In this document: piece by piece, positions 22,604-33,362 of the stretch
How the letters are laid out: each line of letters starts with the position of its first letter
Numbering within the stretch: the stretch's first letter is position 1
Assembly: GCA_012862575.1 (NCBI GenBank)
Contig: BLSF01000076.1
Span: 1 to 64,000 of the forward strand
DNA from: Parietichytrium sp. I65-24A
Taxonomy: Eukaryota > Sar > Bigyra > Thraustochytrida > Thraustochytriidae
Length of the DNA stretch: 64,000 nucleotides
Direction of reading: 5' to 3'
Notes under the pieces: model-generated
Told to the model about the DNA's origin: nothing
The model's input: only the letters and a program-made list of their open reading frames with translations
Database searches by the model: none
Program-made: the position numbers and the translations under genes

Positions 22604-23203
22604 CTACTCTTTCTTTGCCGCTGCCTTTGGCTTTGCTGGAGACTTCTTTGCAGCCTTTGGCTTTTTGGTTTCGTCCTTTGGCTTGGCGGCCTTTGGCTTT
22701 GCAGCTGCCTTCGCCTTTGGCTTCTTCACAGCGGATCCTTTCTTTGGTGTGCCTGCTGCTGCTTTCTTGGTAGGGGATTTCTTTGTTGTGGCCTTCTTCT
22801 TTGTCTCGCCACCCTCTGTCTTCTTTGCAGCTGGCTTCTTCTTCTTCGGTGTAGCTGCCTCGCCGTCCTCTTTCTTCTTCTTAACGGTCTTGGTCTTCTT
22901 CTTTGCGGCACCGGTCTTCTTTGCTGCAGCAGAGAGCTTGTAGTGGCCTCCGTTCTTGAGAAGCACGCCGTCCTCCACTCCCTTTGACAGAGCATTCAGG
23001 AGATGGCGCTGTGCGTGAAAGAATGGGGCGGGAAAGATGGGTGTCAGTCAAAGCCAGCAAAACGGTAATCTGCAACCTAACGGCGAACTCACCTTCCTCA
23101 TGTTGTCCTCCACCTCGAGCGCCTTCTTGAGCGCTTGAAGGCTGACTCCCTTTCTGTCTCCATCCTCCTTGATGGTCTTCACCACATCATCCAGAAGCGT
23201 CAT
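22604..23203 (-). CDS. Linker histone H1
   Basis: Two minus-strand exons (23203-23093 and 23008-22604) with an 84-base GTGAGT...AG intron give 171 residues. The join (EDNMRK, then RHLLNALSKGVEDGVL) rebuilds a winged-helix H15 domain over residues 1-60: DVVKTIKEDGDRKGVSLQALKKAL, the loop, then LKNGGHYKLS, the usual end of an H1 globular domain. The rest (about 62-171) is a Lys/Ala/Pro tail with KKSPAK- and AKPKA-type repeats, as in H1 of plants and stramenopiles. The globular domain sits at the very N-terminus with no leader tail. It binds linker DNA and compacts chromatin. The presence of an intron suggests a polyadenylated, replication-independent message; I did not find a histone stem-loop after the stop. 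Confidence 0.93.
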
Positions 23204-25811
23204 CTTTGCTTTTTCTTTGGGAACCCAACCTCTACTACGCTCACATGCAACAAAACTAACAGTCAGTTCCACGGCCCCATCCACTCTCCAGCGCGCGCCC
23301 TCCTCCTCTCCTGCAAGATGAACCCTCTGTCCACATCCCCCTTCCACCCTCCCACCACACCCGTCCCCATTCGCGCCCGTTCACCACTGCATTCCACCGC
23401 ACAGAGCGGTTCATCCACCAGCCGACCGTTGAATTTTTTCGTCCAACTGCCAACCACCTTTCTCCCTCCCTCCCTCCGCGCACGCTACGCTCTCCGCGGC
23501 CTCAGCGCCTCCCGCCCACTCCTCCGCACCCACGTCCTCCTCCCCCGCTCTTCCTCCCTTCCTCCTCATCTCTCGCGATCTGCCGCGCCGCGCTCCCGCC
23601 CGAATGACTGGAATGCTGAATCTTCCTCCTTCCACCAATCCCTGCTTTCCCCACTCTCTCTCTCTCTGTCACATTTCCCACCCCCGCACGCGCGCACGCA
23701 CGCGCACCCCTCCGCGCGTACCCCACACACACACACACGCACGCAGTGTGACTCACCTCTTTTCGCACCGGTCTTCTTTTTTCTCTGCCGCCGACTTTGG
23801 TCGCACTTGGTCGTCTGCTTTGGAACTGGACTTGGGTCTATTTCAAGAGCCTTCCTCCGCACTACTATTTCAGGTCTGCTCCGCTCAACTCTAGGACCCT
23901 CCCACCTCCACCCACCGCGCTTACCAGCGCACTCCTACCGCAGTGCCAGCACTGTGCTACGCTGGTGGTAGAAGGGAATAGTGTAGCGGGGCTTAGCGGG
24001 TGGAGGTGCCAGGAAGAGAAAAAAAAAAGGAGGAATCGAGACGCAGGATTTTTCCCCCCCCAGGGGCTACGGGTTTTTACTGGAAGAGAGTAGGGATGGA
24101 GAGGTGGTGCTTGGAGTGTTGTTTTTTTTCCTCGCGGAGTGTAGGAGATGCGGTGGGAGAGGCGTAGAGGGGATAGGCGAAGGGTAGACGGGAGTAAGAG
24201 TGGCTGGCTCGCTGTGACTGTCTGAGACTATCTGTAGCTTTATCTGTGACTATCTGAGACTCTGAAAGAAAAAGGGAAAGAAAAAAGAAAGAAAGAAAGA
24301 AAGAACGAGTGTAATTAGTGTTCATTTTTGGTTGCAAAGTGAATGAGTGTTCTTCGACAGTGAATTTGTTGGTCGATTCGAATGTGTAGTTTGACGGATG
24401 CAGTTGATGACAAAAGGATGAACGTCAGAATTCACTGGGTGAAAGTCAAAGTTACAGCCTGACACAAGTCATCGAAGAGCTCGCAGCGAGTGCCAAGCTT
24501 CGAGACGTCGAATGGCGCTATTTTGCGAGTTTTGATTTGATTTGGATGGGCTGCCATGACATGAATGGCGGCGAGGTCAGAAGTGGCGGGGCCTCCTTGT
24601 GTAAATAAAGCCCGCCAACTTTCGCATCTCTAACTCGAATTCAGCTTCGGAACGTTTTGATTTGAGGGTCGACGATGCGCGCTCTTTTTACACTCTTCAC
24701 TCTTTTTGATGATCATCGCTTTGATCTCTTTTCAGCCAGACTGCACCTCGCAACAACTTTTCTATTTTCGCAAGTTCAACAAAGCTGAGCTGCCAGTCAT
24801 TCACAGCGAAAAGGCATGACTCGACTCTAGCCAGTCTCGGGAACGACGATGCAACCAATGCAAGGCACGTGCGAACTCTGTGCAGCTGGAAGTAGCAGGA
24901 ATCATCGCGGATCGCACTGATCCAAAGAAAGCTCCCACCTTTCTCCCTTCTTTGTTTACACGACATCCTCGAGAGCGCTACCCTTCAAGTTCCAGCTCTC
25001 CGCGGTGGCTTTCACGATCATCTTTTTCAAATCAAAATATTCATTTCTGAATGAATGAGCAGAAACAGCACTAACAAAGCTCGAGGTCAATGTGAACGAC
25101 GGGAGGGATGCGCGAACGGCCCTTATCCCACGCATCACAACGTGGTCTCTCCGGGACTCGCCAACCTCCGCAACCTCCGCAATCTCCGCAACAACGATTA
25201 TGACTCTGTCCAATCGGCTCGGTCAACTTCGCCACACTCGGACCAATTTTCACATCTCCAAAATTTTGCAACTCTTCGAATTCAAATTCAAAATCAAAAA
25301 ACCAAGCTGGCGCTATGTTGACTTTAGGACAGAGTACGAGTGAGCGTTAGTGATAGTCGTAGTATCGCCGATTCCATGTGCTTCATTGAACAGAGACTTC
25401 ATCAGAAAAGTTCAGAGTTTTGAAAACATTTTTTCCCCCATGCACACTGTTGCAGGAATGTACATGCATGGGACGGTGATGGGGTTGCGATACGTGTGAA
25501 GTGCTGAGATTTGAAGATCTCCACGAGCAAGAGCAAGATTCTTGGGTGTATTTGTGTCTCTGCGCTGCGAACTCACGAGCCCTCAGCTGTCGACGAAGAT
25601 GGACTGACGGCGGCAATGTAGCAAAAGTTGATCACTCTCACTCACTTGCAGGTAAGTGGCGGCACAATTGTGTTGTGACGAGTGTAGACAAGCACCGAAA
25701 AACAGGAAGGGCCCAAGCGATGAACGTGGAGAACGTGGAGGGAAAAAAATATGGGGAGGGAGTCATAAATTCAGAGTCAGTTGCATTGGTTCATCTGTCT
25801 CTTACATGACC
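23204..25811. other. Intergenic, H1 upstream region and SFI1-like 3' flank
   Basis: A 2.6 kb stretch with no gene I can support. The part next to H1 (23250-23760) is C-rich simple sequence with CA/CG repeats at about 23690-23745; this opens a 278-codon frame on the plus strand that I reject as noise. Poly-A/GAAA tracts lie near 24010-24060 and 24270-24305. CTCCGCAAC repeats (25160-25195) give a short periodic run. Confidence 0.5.
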
Positions 25812-28772
25812 TTACTCTGTGGAGGAATAGATGTTCACAGGCTTCTTATGCAGCCGAACACGATTCTGCGCGACGCTTTCCTTCGCCTCCGCGATACGAC
25901 GGGTGAGCGCTTTCTTCGGATCGTCATTGACAGGATGGACGAGAGGGAACTCCTTGGAGATGGCTTGAACGAAATCGTTCCAGTTGGATAGGGAATGCAG
26001 GGTTGCTTTCTGCATCTGCTCCAGAGCTGCAATCTTTCGCTGATCCATAGTTCGCCAGTCCGGCGCTTGTTGGTCGTCCAAGGTTGGGTCGAGGAGCTGG
26101 AGCGCGTCCTTGTCGCCGCTCAGCACAAAAGCAAGTACCGAACGCAAATTGTGGGCTTCGATCTCAAGAGCGTCCCCATCGTACGTTGGAAGAGGTTGGT
26201 TTAATTCAGCACACTTTTTCTCTCGAAGGATCTGTTTGTTCGCATATGTTTGCAGACGAGCTTGCGCAAATTTGGCGCGCAGAATAACGTTTGAATCGTT
26301 TCGTGTGACCCAAACGACGTCGTCCATGTGGCTCCACTTGCTCTTTTGTAGCGGCTGAACACCATCGATTGGTTGGGACGGATCACCATCTTGTGCGCAG
26401 CCGACTGGAATCGAGAGTGGGAGACGCGCAGAGAGCGGGTTGGGGCGCGGGTCGTTCGAGCCAGCGCACTGGCATCTCGAACACAAGCCACCATGTTTTC
26501 CCTTCCCGTGAACCTCTGAGACGCGGCGAGACTCTGGTACCTCTGAAATGCTCGCGGGGGCCGGCAGAGCCCTTGAGTTGGTCATACTGTCTCTCTGAGC
26601 CACTCGCCGAGCCACATCGCTCACCCCATGATCAGCGAACTTTGTTGAACTGTCACCGTGAGCGTTTTGCAAGCGTTTCGCAGTACCCGGATGTATCAAA
26701 CTCATGGAATCAAACATTGTTTGGATTCTCACTACCTCCGCCTCGGTTTGTTGCTGGGCGAATTTAAGCTGAATAGTATCGCTCGTCAGAGTTGCCACCT
26801 CGATCTGAAGCTCCGCGGACCTGTCCTTTTCCTTTGAGAGTGCTTGCTCCAGGTCCTGGATGGTGCTCTTTTGCTGGATTGCATTTGCCTCCATTGCAAG
26901 CACGACTTTTTTCTGAATCTCTAGTGCCTCCAAGAGCTCAGCGCGAGAGTGCAGGCCGCCGACTCTGCCGTAGATGGCCTGGTGACACCACAGCCGAAAC
27001 ATACGTGCCAATAATAGTCTCCTCTTGCGCCTTTCAAAGGCAGCTAGCAACGTATTGTGCGTTTGACGCCGCTGCTTTTGGGTCTTTGTGTGAATATACC
27101 AGGCTCGAAAGGGCATCTCCATGCGACGATGGCATTGGTCTCGCCACTCTTGTACACATAACAACTTGACTTGGCGCTGGAACTTGGCGCGAGCTTTCCA
27201 AGCTTGAAAAACCCCGTTCAAACGCCTCGTAAGTACGAACCTAAACTTTTTGCGGATTCCCTTGTTCTTCTCGACCAAAACCTTCCAAGCCGTGAAGAAC
27301 TTTGTCATTCTTCTTCGTCGATTGAAACTCTCAATTACTCTTTCATTGTGCGCTGCATCGAATCTCCCTGCGTCATAAGTATAGCTCACCTTGGCTTCAC
27401 TCTGTGCAAGATTCACGAAATTAATCCAACCTGCAAAGTACTTTGGCAACGCCTTACTGCAAAAGTAATTGTCCGCTCGAATTTTATGCTGATGATAGGT
27501 AAACATGAAGTCATTTGTCCAAGCCTTGAAACAAATGTGCTGCAAGTGCCACCTCTTCTTCTGTGCGATTTCTGCAACGGCTTCTTTATTCATCTCAGAC
27601 CTCACCATGTCACGGCTGATCTCCCGCCTCTGAGCCTCTGGCTTTTTTAAATTGGCATCGATGAGCCTTTGCCGCATGGAATCGTAGCGAATTGCGTTGG
27701 ATTTCCGAATGCTTTTCCTTGATCGAGGCCCTTGCGCTACGTCCGCCCAAGCGCAAAGGCAGCTTTGCAACAGACTTGCCTCTAGCATTTCCCGAAACTT
27801 TGCAGCTTCTCTGTAGAGCCGCTCGCGCTCTGGCCGCGACTCCAGTGTGTGAGCCTTCCAAGCTCTGAAAAACGATTCTTTGCACTTTTCAGTGATCTTC
27901 ACCTCGAAATCTTTCCTACGGAAATCGACCTCCTTTTGCCGAATCACCACCACCTTGATGTTACTCAAAAGACAAGAAAAGAGATTCCTCTCCTGCCAGC
28001 GCGCCATTGTTGCGCGCAGTCTCGCGTATCGCTGACGCTGTAGGAAGCCGCGGACCTGAGCACAAATTTTTGTGCACGCAATCACATATTTTTCCTCTCT
28101 AAGAGCGGCCTCCTGCTCACTCGAAGCCAGCGTATTCTCAAGCCTCTTCAGCGTCTCTTGTATGCCATCCATCACAAACACCATTTCTTCTCGGTCCTGC
28201 ACAAGATCTGCGTATGATAATATAGAATTTTGCCTCTCTGAAGAGGGCACCAATTGTTGCATTTCCGGGCCAGAGTCCAGCAAGAGATTCTGCTGTCTCA
28301 GCGCAGACTCCACCTGCATCTCCTCCAGCTTATTCAGGCGTTCCAACACGCGTTCCACTTGGCTGCGCAAATCCTCAATACGAGACCCGCTCGCACTTGG
28401 CGAGCTGCAAATGCTCTCCACATTGTTGTTGCTTAAAAGACTCGCTGCGCTCAATTCTGAACTTTCGCCGTCCAACGGGGGTATTGTCCTTGGAGGCAGC
28501 TGTCGAACCCTCACACTAGAATTCGGCGCTGGCCACTGACCGGCCAGTCGCTTGTCAACGATGTGGTCGGCGTACTGTTCTGGTCTCGACCGCGACGCAA
28601 ATGTCTCCTCAACCTTGCGCTTCAATACAACTTCTTCGAGCGTTTTGCAGCTCCCATGAATGCTCGATCCGCTGGCCGTCACCACTCTGTGCACGTGTCC
28701 CGGAAGCTTCTTTCGCAGTCCTCGCTTCGCCCCGGTCCTCCTCGAATTCACTCTAAACCCTAAATCCTCCAT
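25812..28772 (-). CDS. SFI1-like centrin-binding coiled-coil protein
   Basis: A 986-residue protein started at MEDLGFRVNSRR; an in-frame ATG lies 35 codons upstream (28877). The centre (about 245-650) has an IQ-like segment (VRGFLQRQRYARL) followed by about nine helical repeats with an aromatic-x-x-Trp core: FFRAWKAH, CLCAWADV, CFKAWTND, YFAGWINF, FFTAWKVL, VFQAWKAR, PFRAWYIH and MFRLWCHQ among them, spaced some 30 to 70 residues apart. This is the SFI1 pattern, in which each repeat binds a centrin or calmodulin molecule and builds a filament at centrosomes or basal bodies. Heptad-like coiled coil flanks it on both sides (about 140-245 and 660-740). The last 230 residues form a separate helical region with no family I know. 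A centriole or basal-body protein is inferred. It is divergent from the hydroxylase gene. Confidence 0.75.
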   Translation of the reverse strand: MEDLGFRVNSRRTGAKRGLRKKLPGHVHRVVTASGSSIHGSCKTLEEVVLKRKVEETFASRSRPEQYADHIVDKRLAGQWPAPNSSVRVRQLPPRTIPPLDGESSELSAASLLSNNNVESICSSPSASGSRIEDLRSQVERVLERLNKLEEMQVESALRQQNLLLDSGPEMQQLVPSSERQNSILSYADLVQDREEMVFVMDGIQETLKRLENTLASSEQEAALREEKYVIACTKICAQVRGFLQRQRYARLRATMARWQERNLFSCLLSNIKVVVIRQKEVDFRRKDFEVKITEKCKESFFRAWKAHTLESRPERERLYREAAKFREMLEASLLQSCLCAWADVAQGPRSRKSIRKSNAIRYDSMRQRLIDANLKKPEAQRREISRDMVRSEMNKEAVAEIAQKKRWHLQHICFKAWTNDFMFTYHQHKIRADNYFCSKALPKYFAGWINFVNLAQSEAKVSYTYDAGRFDAAHNERVIESFNRRRRMTKFFTAWKVLVEKNKGIRKKFRFVLTRRLNGVFQAWKARAKFQRQVKLLCVQEWRDQCHRRMEMPFRAWYIHTKTQKQRRQTHNTLLAAFERRKRRLLLARMFRLWCHQAIYGRVGGLHSRAELLEALEIQKKVVLAMEANAIQQKSTIQDLEQALSKEKDRSAELQIEVATLTSDTIQLKFAQQQTEAEVVRIQTMFDSMSLIHPGTAKRLQNAHGDSSTKFADHGVSDVARRVAQRDSMTNSRALPAPASISEVPESRRVSEVHGKGKHGGLCSRCQCAGSNDPRPNPLSARLPLSIPVGCAQDGDPSQPIDGVQPLQKSKWSHMDDVVWVTRNDSNVILRAKFAQARLQTYANKQILREKKCAELNQPLPTYDGDALEIEAHNLRSVLAFVLSGDKDALQLLDPTLDDQQAPDWRTMDQRKIAALEQMQKATLHSLSNWNDFVQAISKEFPLVHPVNDDPKKALTRRIAEAKESVAQNRVRLHKKPVNIYSSTE

Positions 28773-30199
28773 ATCGCTCAAGCCGCTGCAATCTCCGATC
28801 TCCAATTTCCGATCTCTGGTCTCTCTGTGTATGCAGCCACTGCGCTCCCCGCCGCATGGTAAGCCCTCGCCACCCACCCACGTGCCGCGCCTTTGACTTG
28901 AGATCCCAGAACAATGCGGACGACGGCTGCGATCGCTCCTTCCTTCTTTCTGCGCTGCAGTGAGCGACTGCGCTCTGAACGAGGGAAGGAAGCTAGCGCA
29001 CTGCGCTTTTCATATGTCTAGACTTTCTGCTCTTGGCCTCTTGGTGCGCACTTTTGAACTTTTCCTTTTTTACTTTTGTTTTCGTTTTCGTTTTCTTTTC
29101 ATTCTTTTTTCATCAATCGAAATTGATTTACAGTCAATTGTTATTTTTATTGTTGTTTTTGACTTGCAAAAATTGCACTCTGTCTCAGACAAATAAAATA
29201 GATTGCACGGATTCAACAATTAACACTCTTATATACTTCATTAGGTGTCTGACTAAGACCTGGAACGGATTAGTTCGTGAGCAACGTGATCAGCTCGTTG
29301 TTCACTTCTTGGAATGAAAACGAGGCTCGCTGGAGAACTTCAAGCTTGCTTGCCTTCCTTAAGAGATATTAGATACAGAATCTATTGAATACGTGTAACG
29401 AATACCGGTAGATAATGGTAGCGGCAAATGTTCGCGTCATCGGACAATCTCGGGGGCGACCAATATGAGGTTTTCCCCCAATATTCAGGCGCGGCTCGGT
29501 GATCTCGGAGAAGGGTTTTATGTCCAAAAATGTCCAAAATGGAAGGAAATGATGGCGATCCAATCAGAGAGTTCCTCACCGTCGTCCTTTCAAACGAGCG
29601 CAACCGGTCGAACGCACGATCAAACGATCAACGACCATCAAATTGAAGAACACGTACTCAGCACTCAGCACTCAGTACCCGCCCCGAAACATTCCGCAGT
29701 CGCTTTGCTTCTTTTTTCTTTCACTTCGCAGTCCCATGTCCTTCCTTTCCACCACCTCCTAGCACCAGATCACCTCTATTCTTCCAATGCTCGCACCGCC
29801 CCGTCTGCTCTCACTACTATATTCTTTGATAATAAATACCAGTAGGAGGCGGATGTGAACGGGTACACGACACGGAGTTGCGCGATTCGAACGCAAACAA
29901 AGGCCACGCAGGTATGAGTAGAGAGAGGCAAGGGCTGCGGAGGAGGAAGAGAGATAGAGAGAAGCGAAAGGCAGGACGTAAAGTGAGAGGTTTTGAGTCG
30001 CTCATAAAGGAAGAAAGGAAGACAAAGAGTAGCTCGGAAGGAGCAGAAAGGCACCGGAGAGCAGAGAGAACATTGGCAAACGACTCGATTCCGCCATCGA
30101 AAGGTGTTGAGAGCAAGGAGTGGAAACTGCACAGTGAGCAGACACCTTTCCTGCTGAGCTGTGGAGTTGCCGAACGGAGGGAATAGCAGTGGAAGAGAG
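28773..30199. other. Intergenic between divergent genes
   Basis: The upstream regions of the SFI1-like gene (-) and the fatty acid hydroxylase-family gene (+). T-rich tracts occur at about 29055-29160, a repeated CACTCAG run ending in AGTACCC at about 29660-29680, and a GA-rich purine run on the plus strand at 29930-30070 in the probable 5' leader of the hydroxylase gene. No gene seen. Confidence 0.55.
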
Positions 30200-30961
30200 A
30201 TGGCGAACGTAACTAGTACCGCGGAGTTTCGACTGGAGGATTGGTCCACATGGGAACTCAAGCACTTTGCAATCTACTGGACGAGCATCGTGCTCGGACA
30301 GGAGGCCATGCGCTATGGCGTGCATCTCTTTGGAATGCTCACTCTGAAGCGTATTCCGGAGAGTGGCAAGTTTCTTCAAAAGTTTGGCTGGAGGGACACC
30401 CTTTATATTGCCATCAACCTTCTCTTCGTTCCTGTCATGTTTTACCACCTGATGAGAACTGCCTACTTCTCCGAGCATGTGGAGTGGGACATGAATAAGA
30501 TCAACCCGTTCAACACCTTCGGCTCGCTCATTGCAATGTTCATGACCTACGACTTCTTCTACGTCCCATTTCACGCGTTTTTGCACGTGCGTGGCGTGTA
30601 CAAGTTCATTCACAAGCACCACCACTCAAACGCTGCTCCGACAAGGGGACTCTGGGATGCCTCGAACACTCACCCGATCGAGTTTGGTCTCGGAGAATAT
30701 ATTCACGTGTTGTGTGTTTACCTGATCCCATGCCACATTGTCACGGTGTTCGCGTTTATGGCAATCGCTGGGCTCCTCGCGTCCCTCAACCATACACGGT
30801 ACGACCTTGGAGTTCCGTACCTCTTTGACGTCCGCGCGCACGACAAGCATCATCATGTTCCACAATCCAACTATGCGCAGTACTCAATGTGGTTTGACAA
30901 GCTTTTGGGGTCTTACCAGGAGCACAACAAGCCAGCACTCCTGGTGAAAAAAGCCGCTTAG
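30200..30961 (+). CDS. Fatty acid hydroxylase/sterol desaturase family enzyme
   Basis: A 253-residue membrane enzyme started at MANVTSTAEFR, the first ATG; the frame is open upstream only from a GTG. It shows the di-iron histidine clusters of the ERG3/fatty acid hydroxylase superfamily: HAFLH (HxxxH), HKHHH (HxxHH), then HTRYD and HDKHHHVPQSNYAQY near the end, with the usual closing WFDKLLGSY. Hydrophobic helices lie at about 20-45, 60-90, 110-130 and 165-200. Such enzymes sit in the ER membrane and introduce a hydroxyl or double bond into sterols, fatty acids or sphingoid bases using oxygen and cytochrome b5. The exact substrate cannot be told; methylsterol oxidase, sterol C5-desaturase and alkane or plastid-lipid hydroxylases are all close. 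It is one exon. Confidence 0.88.
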   Translation: MANVTSTAEFRLEDWSTWELKHFAIYWTSIVLGQEAMRYGVHLFGMLTLKRIPESGKFLQKFGWRDTLYIAINLLFVPVMFYHLMRTAYFSEHVEWDMNKINPFNTFGSLIAMFMTYDFFYVPFHAFLHVRGVYKFIHKHHHSNAAPTRGLWDASNTHPIEFGLGEYIHVLCVYLIPCHIVTVFAFMAIAGLLASLNHTRYDLGVPYLFDVRAHDKHHHVPQSNYAQYSMWFDKLLGSYQEHNKPALLVKKAA

Positions 30962-31095
30962 ATGTACAACATAAAAAATAAGCAATAACATAACAGAATT
31001 ACTCGTTCGCTTTTTCTCGTGATTCTGGTTCTACTCACTATCGATTCATTCAGTTATTTGTTCCTCTGCATGCCAAGAACCGCGATTCTAATTTT

Positions 31096-32865
31096 CTAAT
31101 TTTCACGGTTGATAATTGTCTCGCCCGGTTCAGTTTGCGAGATCACAAGACTTTCCTTCTCAGACTTTGTGTATCCTCGAATACGGTAAATCTCGTCAAC
31201 GGACGTGTCATTCTCGTCAAGACTGACAAACTCTACTCCGTCGTTTTTCAGCGTCAAGTTTCGAATGATGATTTTTGCGCCCGGAGCTGCTTGGATACGA
31301 AGGTCCCCGTCAAGATCTAAGCTCTCAAATACCACGTCACCTTCCACGTACAACGAAGAGTTGTCCGAGATTCGCACATTTTCTGGGGTCGGGAATCGAT
31401 CACGGATTTCTTTGAGAGTTGTACCAAAAGTTGGGGCGAGTACAACCTTGGAGCCTCGCGGAAAGGGAAGGCCTAAGTATACATCATTTCCGAAATCGCA
31501 CGTCTTGAGCTGGACGCCGGCTTGCGCCAAAATGAGGCGGTTTGTCGAATAGATATCCGATTCTCCGGAGAGCGCAGATTCTGAAAAACCGCTAGATTTG
31601 AGCTTTTCGAGAGCGTCCACTGGATTGTTTTTCACAGCGCTAAAGCAAACAAATCGCTCCATCTGGGTGAAGCCAACCTTGGCTTCAGCGTCGTCAATCA
31701 ACAGCTTTGGGAAATCCTGCATCATACACTCCAAACGAGTTGGCTTCTTGAAGACAGTCTTCTCCTTGTCGGCATACTTTGGATTGACAAACTCCGGAAT
31801 TCCGCCTCCGGTTCGATCCAAGGCCTTTTTGTAAGACTCCAGTTTGAAGACCAGAACATTGATGTTACCTGGGTATGGCGAAAATCCAGATTCATCGGGA
31901 ACGTCACCTTCAGGGCTTATTGTAGCTCGCAACAGTGGGTCCAGTTGGTTGTACTCTACGTTAATTGTCAAGCTTTTGCTGTTGTCCTTCGAACTCAGCT
32001 GGCAAATGCCACCAACTGCTTCGCCTGGCTTGCGAGGCACAGTCAAACTGTTCATGTCAAAGTCATGCTTGCAGGAGACCCCAATTGCTGAAGGAATCGC
32101 GCGAAATACCAGACCGTTCGTGTCCTGGAAGAATACAACCCATCGCTTTCCTAGAGATTCCCAGTGCTCTAGCAAACCGGACATGTGGATCAGACTATGG
32201 ACGTCACCGTGCCCATGCGGCTTTGTCATGACTAGTCCGGTGGATTCGTCCAGCGCCATTCGCGCTTCGTTGTCGAGCAGAGCGGGGACCTTTTCTTGCT
32301 TCAGCAGGACAATTTGGTCTTCCTCCATGCCAAAGTCATTGTGCTTATGAAGCAACTCCACGGTCGGTTCGTGTGTGTCACCACTCGTCATTATAGCAAG
32401 TGGGATGGACAGCGTTGGCTCGCCAAGAATCTCCCTGGCGCGGCTCTGCAGAGCCAAGATCGACTCACAGTAGTTTTGAAGAAAGCACTTTCCTGTGAGA
32501 AGCTCGCCAGGAAGAGCCACTTTGATCCCGTTGTACCCCAGCCGCTCTCCCAGACCGCCAGCTACCAGCATAAACCCAGTGTGTCCGATGTTCTCCATGC
32601 CCAAAGACTCCATCTCCTCAAACTGAGAGGTTGTCGTCTGCAGCCGCTCTCCATGCGGCACACTAGGCTCCAGCCCCTCGAACGGGTTCACGCCATCTTT
32701 AGAGTCCTGCAAAAGCTTCTTCGCGTTGCTCACGTAGGTTGCCAGACCTCCGGGGTACGACGCGTCCAGCTCAGCAAGCTGGCTCAACAGAGCCTTCTTC
32801 TTCCCCGGCTCCACCTGCTCAAGCAAGTGCCCCTGTCCCAGCTCTCTCACAGTCTCTTCGTCCAT
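31096..32865 (-). CDS. USP: UDP-sugar pyrophosphorylase
   Basis: A 589-residue nucleotidyltransferase of the plant-type UDP-sugar pyrophosphorylase group, which makes UDP-sugars from UTP and sugar-1-phosphates (Glc, Gal, GlcA, Xyl, Ara) with broad specificity. The N-terminus is helical (LSQLAELDASYPGG). The nucleotide loop is MLVAGGLGERLGYNGIKVALP, followed by KCFLQNYCESILAL, which carries the family wording, then IMTSGDTHEPT, TKPHGHGDVHSL, VVFFQDTNGLVF and INVEYNQLDPLL. A left-handed beta-helix-like C-terminal part ends the protein. Length agrees with plant USP (about 600). There is no targeting signal, so it is cytosolic. It supplies sugars for wall or extracellular polysaccharides and would feed the same glycan economy as the sulfotransferase and deacetylase, though the genes are not clustered as a pathway. 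The presence of USP argues for an algal, stramenopile or kinetoplastid-like relationship rather than animals or fungi. Confidence 0.92.
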   Translation of the reverse strand: MDEETVRELGQGHLLEQVEPGKKKALLSQLAELDASYPGGLATYVSNAKKLLQDSKDGVNPFEGLEPSVPHGERLQTTTSQFEEMESLGMENIGHTGFMLVAGGLGERLGYNGIKVALPGELLTGKCFLQNYCESILALQSRAREILGEPTLSIPLAIMTSGDTHEPTVELLHKHNDFGMEEDQIVLLKQEKVPALLDNEARMALDESTGLVMTKPHGHGDVHSLIHMSGLLEHWESLGKRWVVFFQDTNGLVFRAIPSAIGVSCKHDFDMNSLTVPRKPGEAVGGICQLSSKDNSKSLTINVEYNQLDPLLRATISPEGDVPDESGFSPYPGNINVLVFKLESYKKALDRTGGGIPEFVNPKYADKEKTVFKKPTRLECMMQDFPKLLIDDAEAKVGFTQMERFVCFSAVKNNPVDALEKLKSSGFSESALSGESDIYSTNRLILAQAGVQLKTCDFGNDVYLGLPFPRGSKVVLAPTFGTTLKEIRDRFPTPENVRISDNSSLYVEGDVVFESLDLDGDLRIQAAPGAKIIIRNLTLKNDGVEFVSLDENDTSVDEIYRIRGYTKSEKESLVISQTEPGETIINREN

Positions 32866-33317
32866 TTTGCTTCGCAGAATTCTCTTCGCACGTCAATTAT
32901 CACTGCCTTGGACACGATCCGGCTCCAGCTCCCGCTCCTCCTCTTTGGCTAACTTGGCTCACAATCAAATCATGCATCGACCAGGGGTTAAGTCATTAGT
33001 ACCGCTGCTCTTTAATAGGTACGGTACGTCAGCACTGCCCGGGGCCTATGAAAGCAATCCATCGGCAGTATCTTCAACGCGCGATTTTTATAAGTTACGC
33101 TGGCAGGTATTCAGTACTCACTGTCAGTACACGGCCATACACGCTCACTTGGCCCTGTTCTTGTGTACTCAGTATCTTGTGTGCTTGTGTGCGAGTCGTC
33201 CACTGTGCTGACTGCTCACAAGGATCGAGACTATCGACATCTATCGACACCCACTGCGTTTGGTTCACCATGTGCTGATGCCATTCGTGCTGATCGACTA
33301 CGCAACTATGCGCAACT

Positions 33318-33362
33318 ATACCTTGTATACCTTGTAACCTTAGTAACCTTGATAACCTTGAC
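33318..33362. repeat. 9-base periodic repeat, about 5 units
   Basis: Units of the form TACCTTGTA, TACCTTGTA, ACCTTAGTA, ACCTTGATA, ACCTTGAC follow one another in the upstream region of the USP gene. Confidence 0.85.

Noticed and set aside
23135-23971. 278-codon plus-strand frame upstream of histone H1
   Set aside because: Ser/Pro/His/Arg-rich translation of C-rich and CA repeats. It overlaps the first exon of H1 in antisense.
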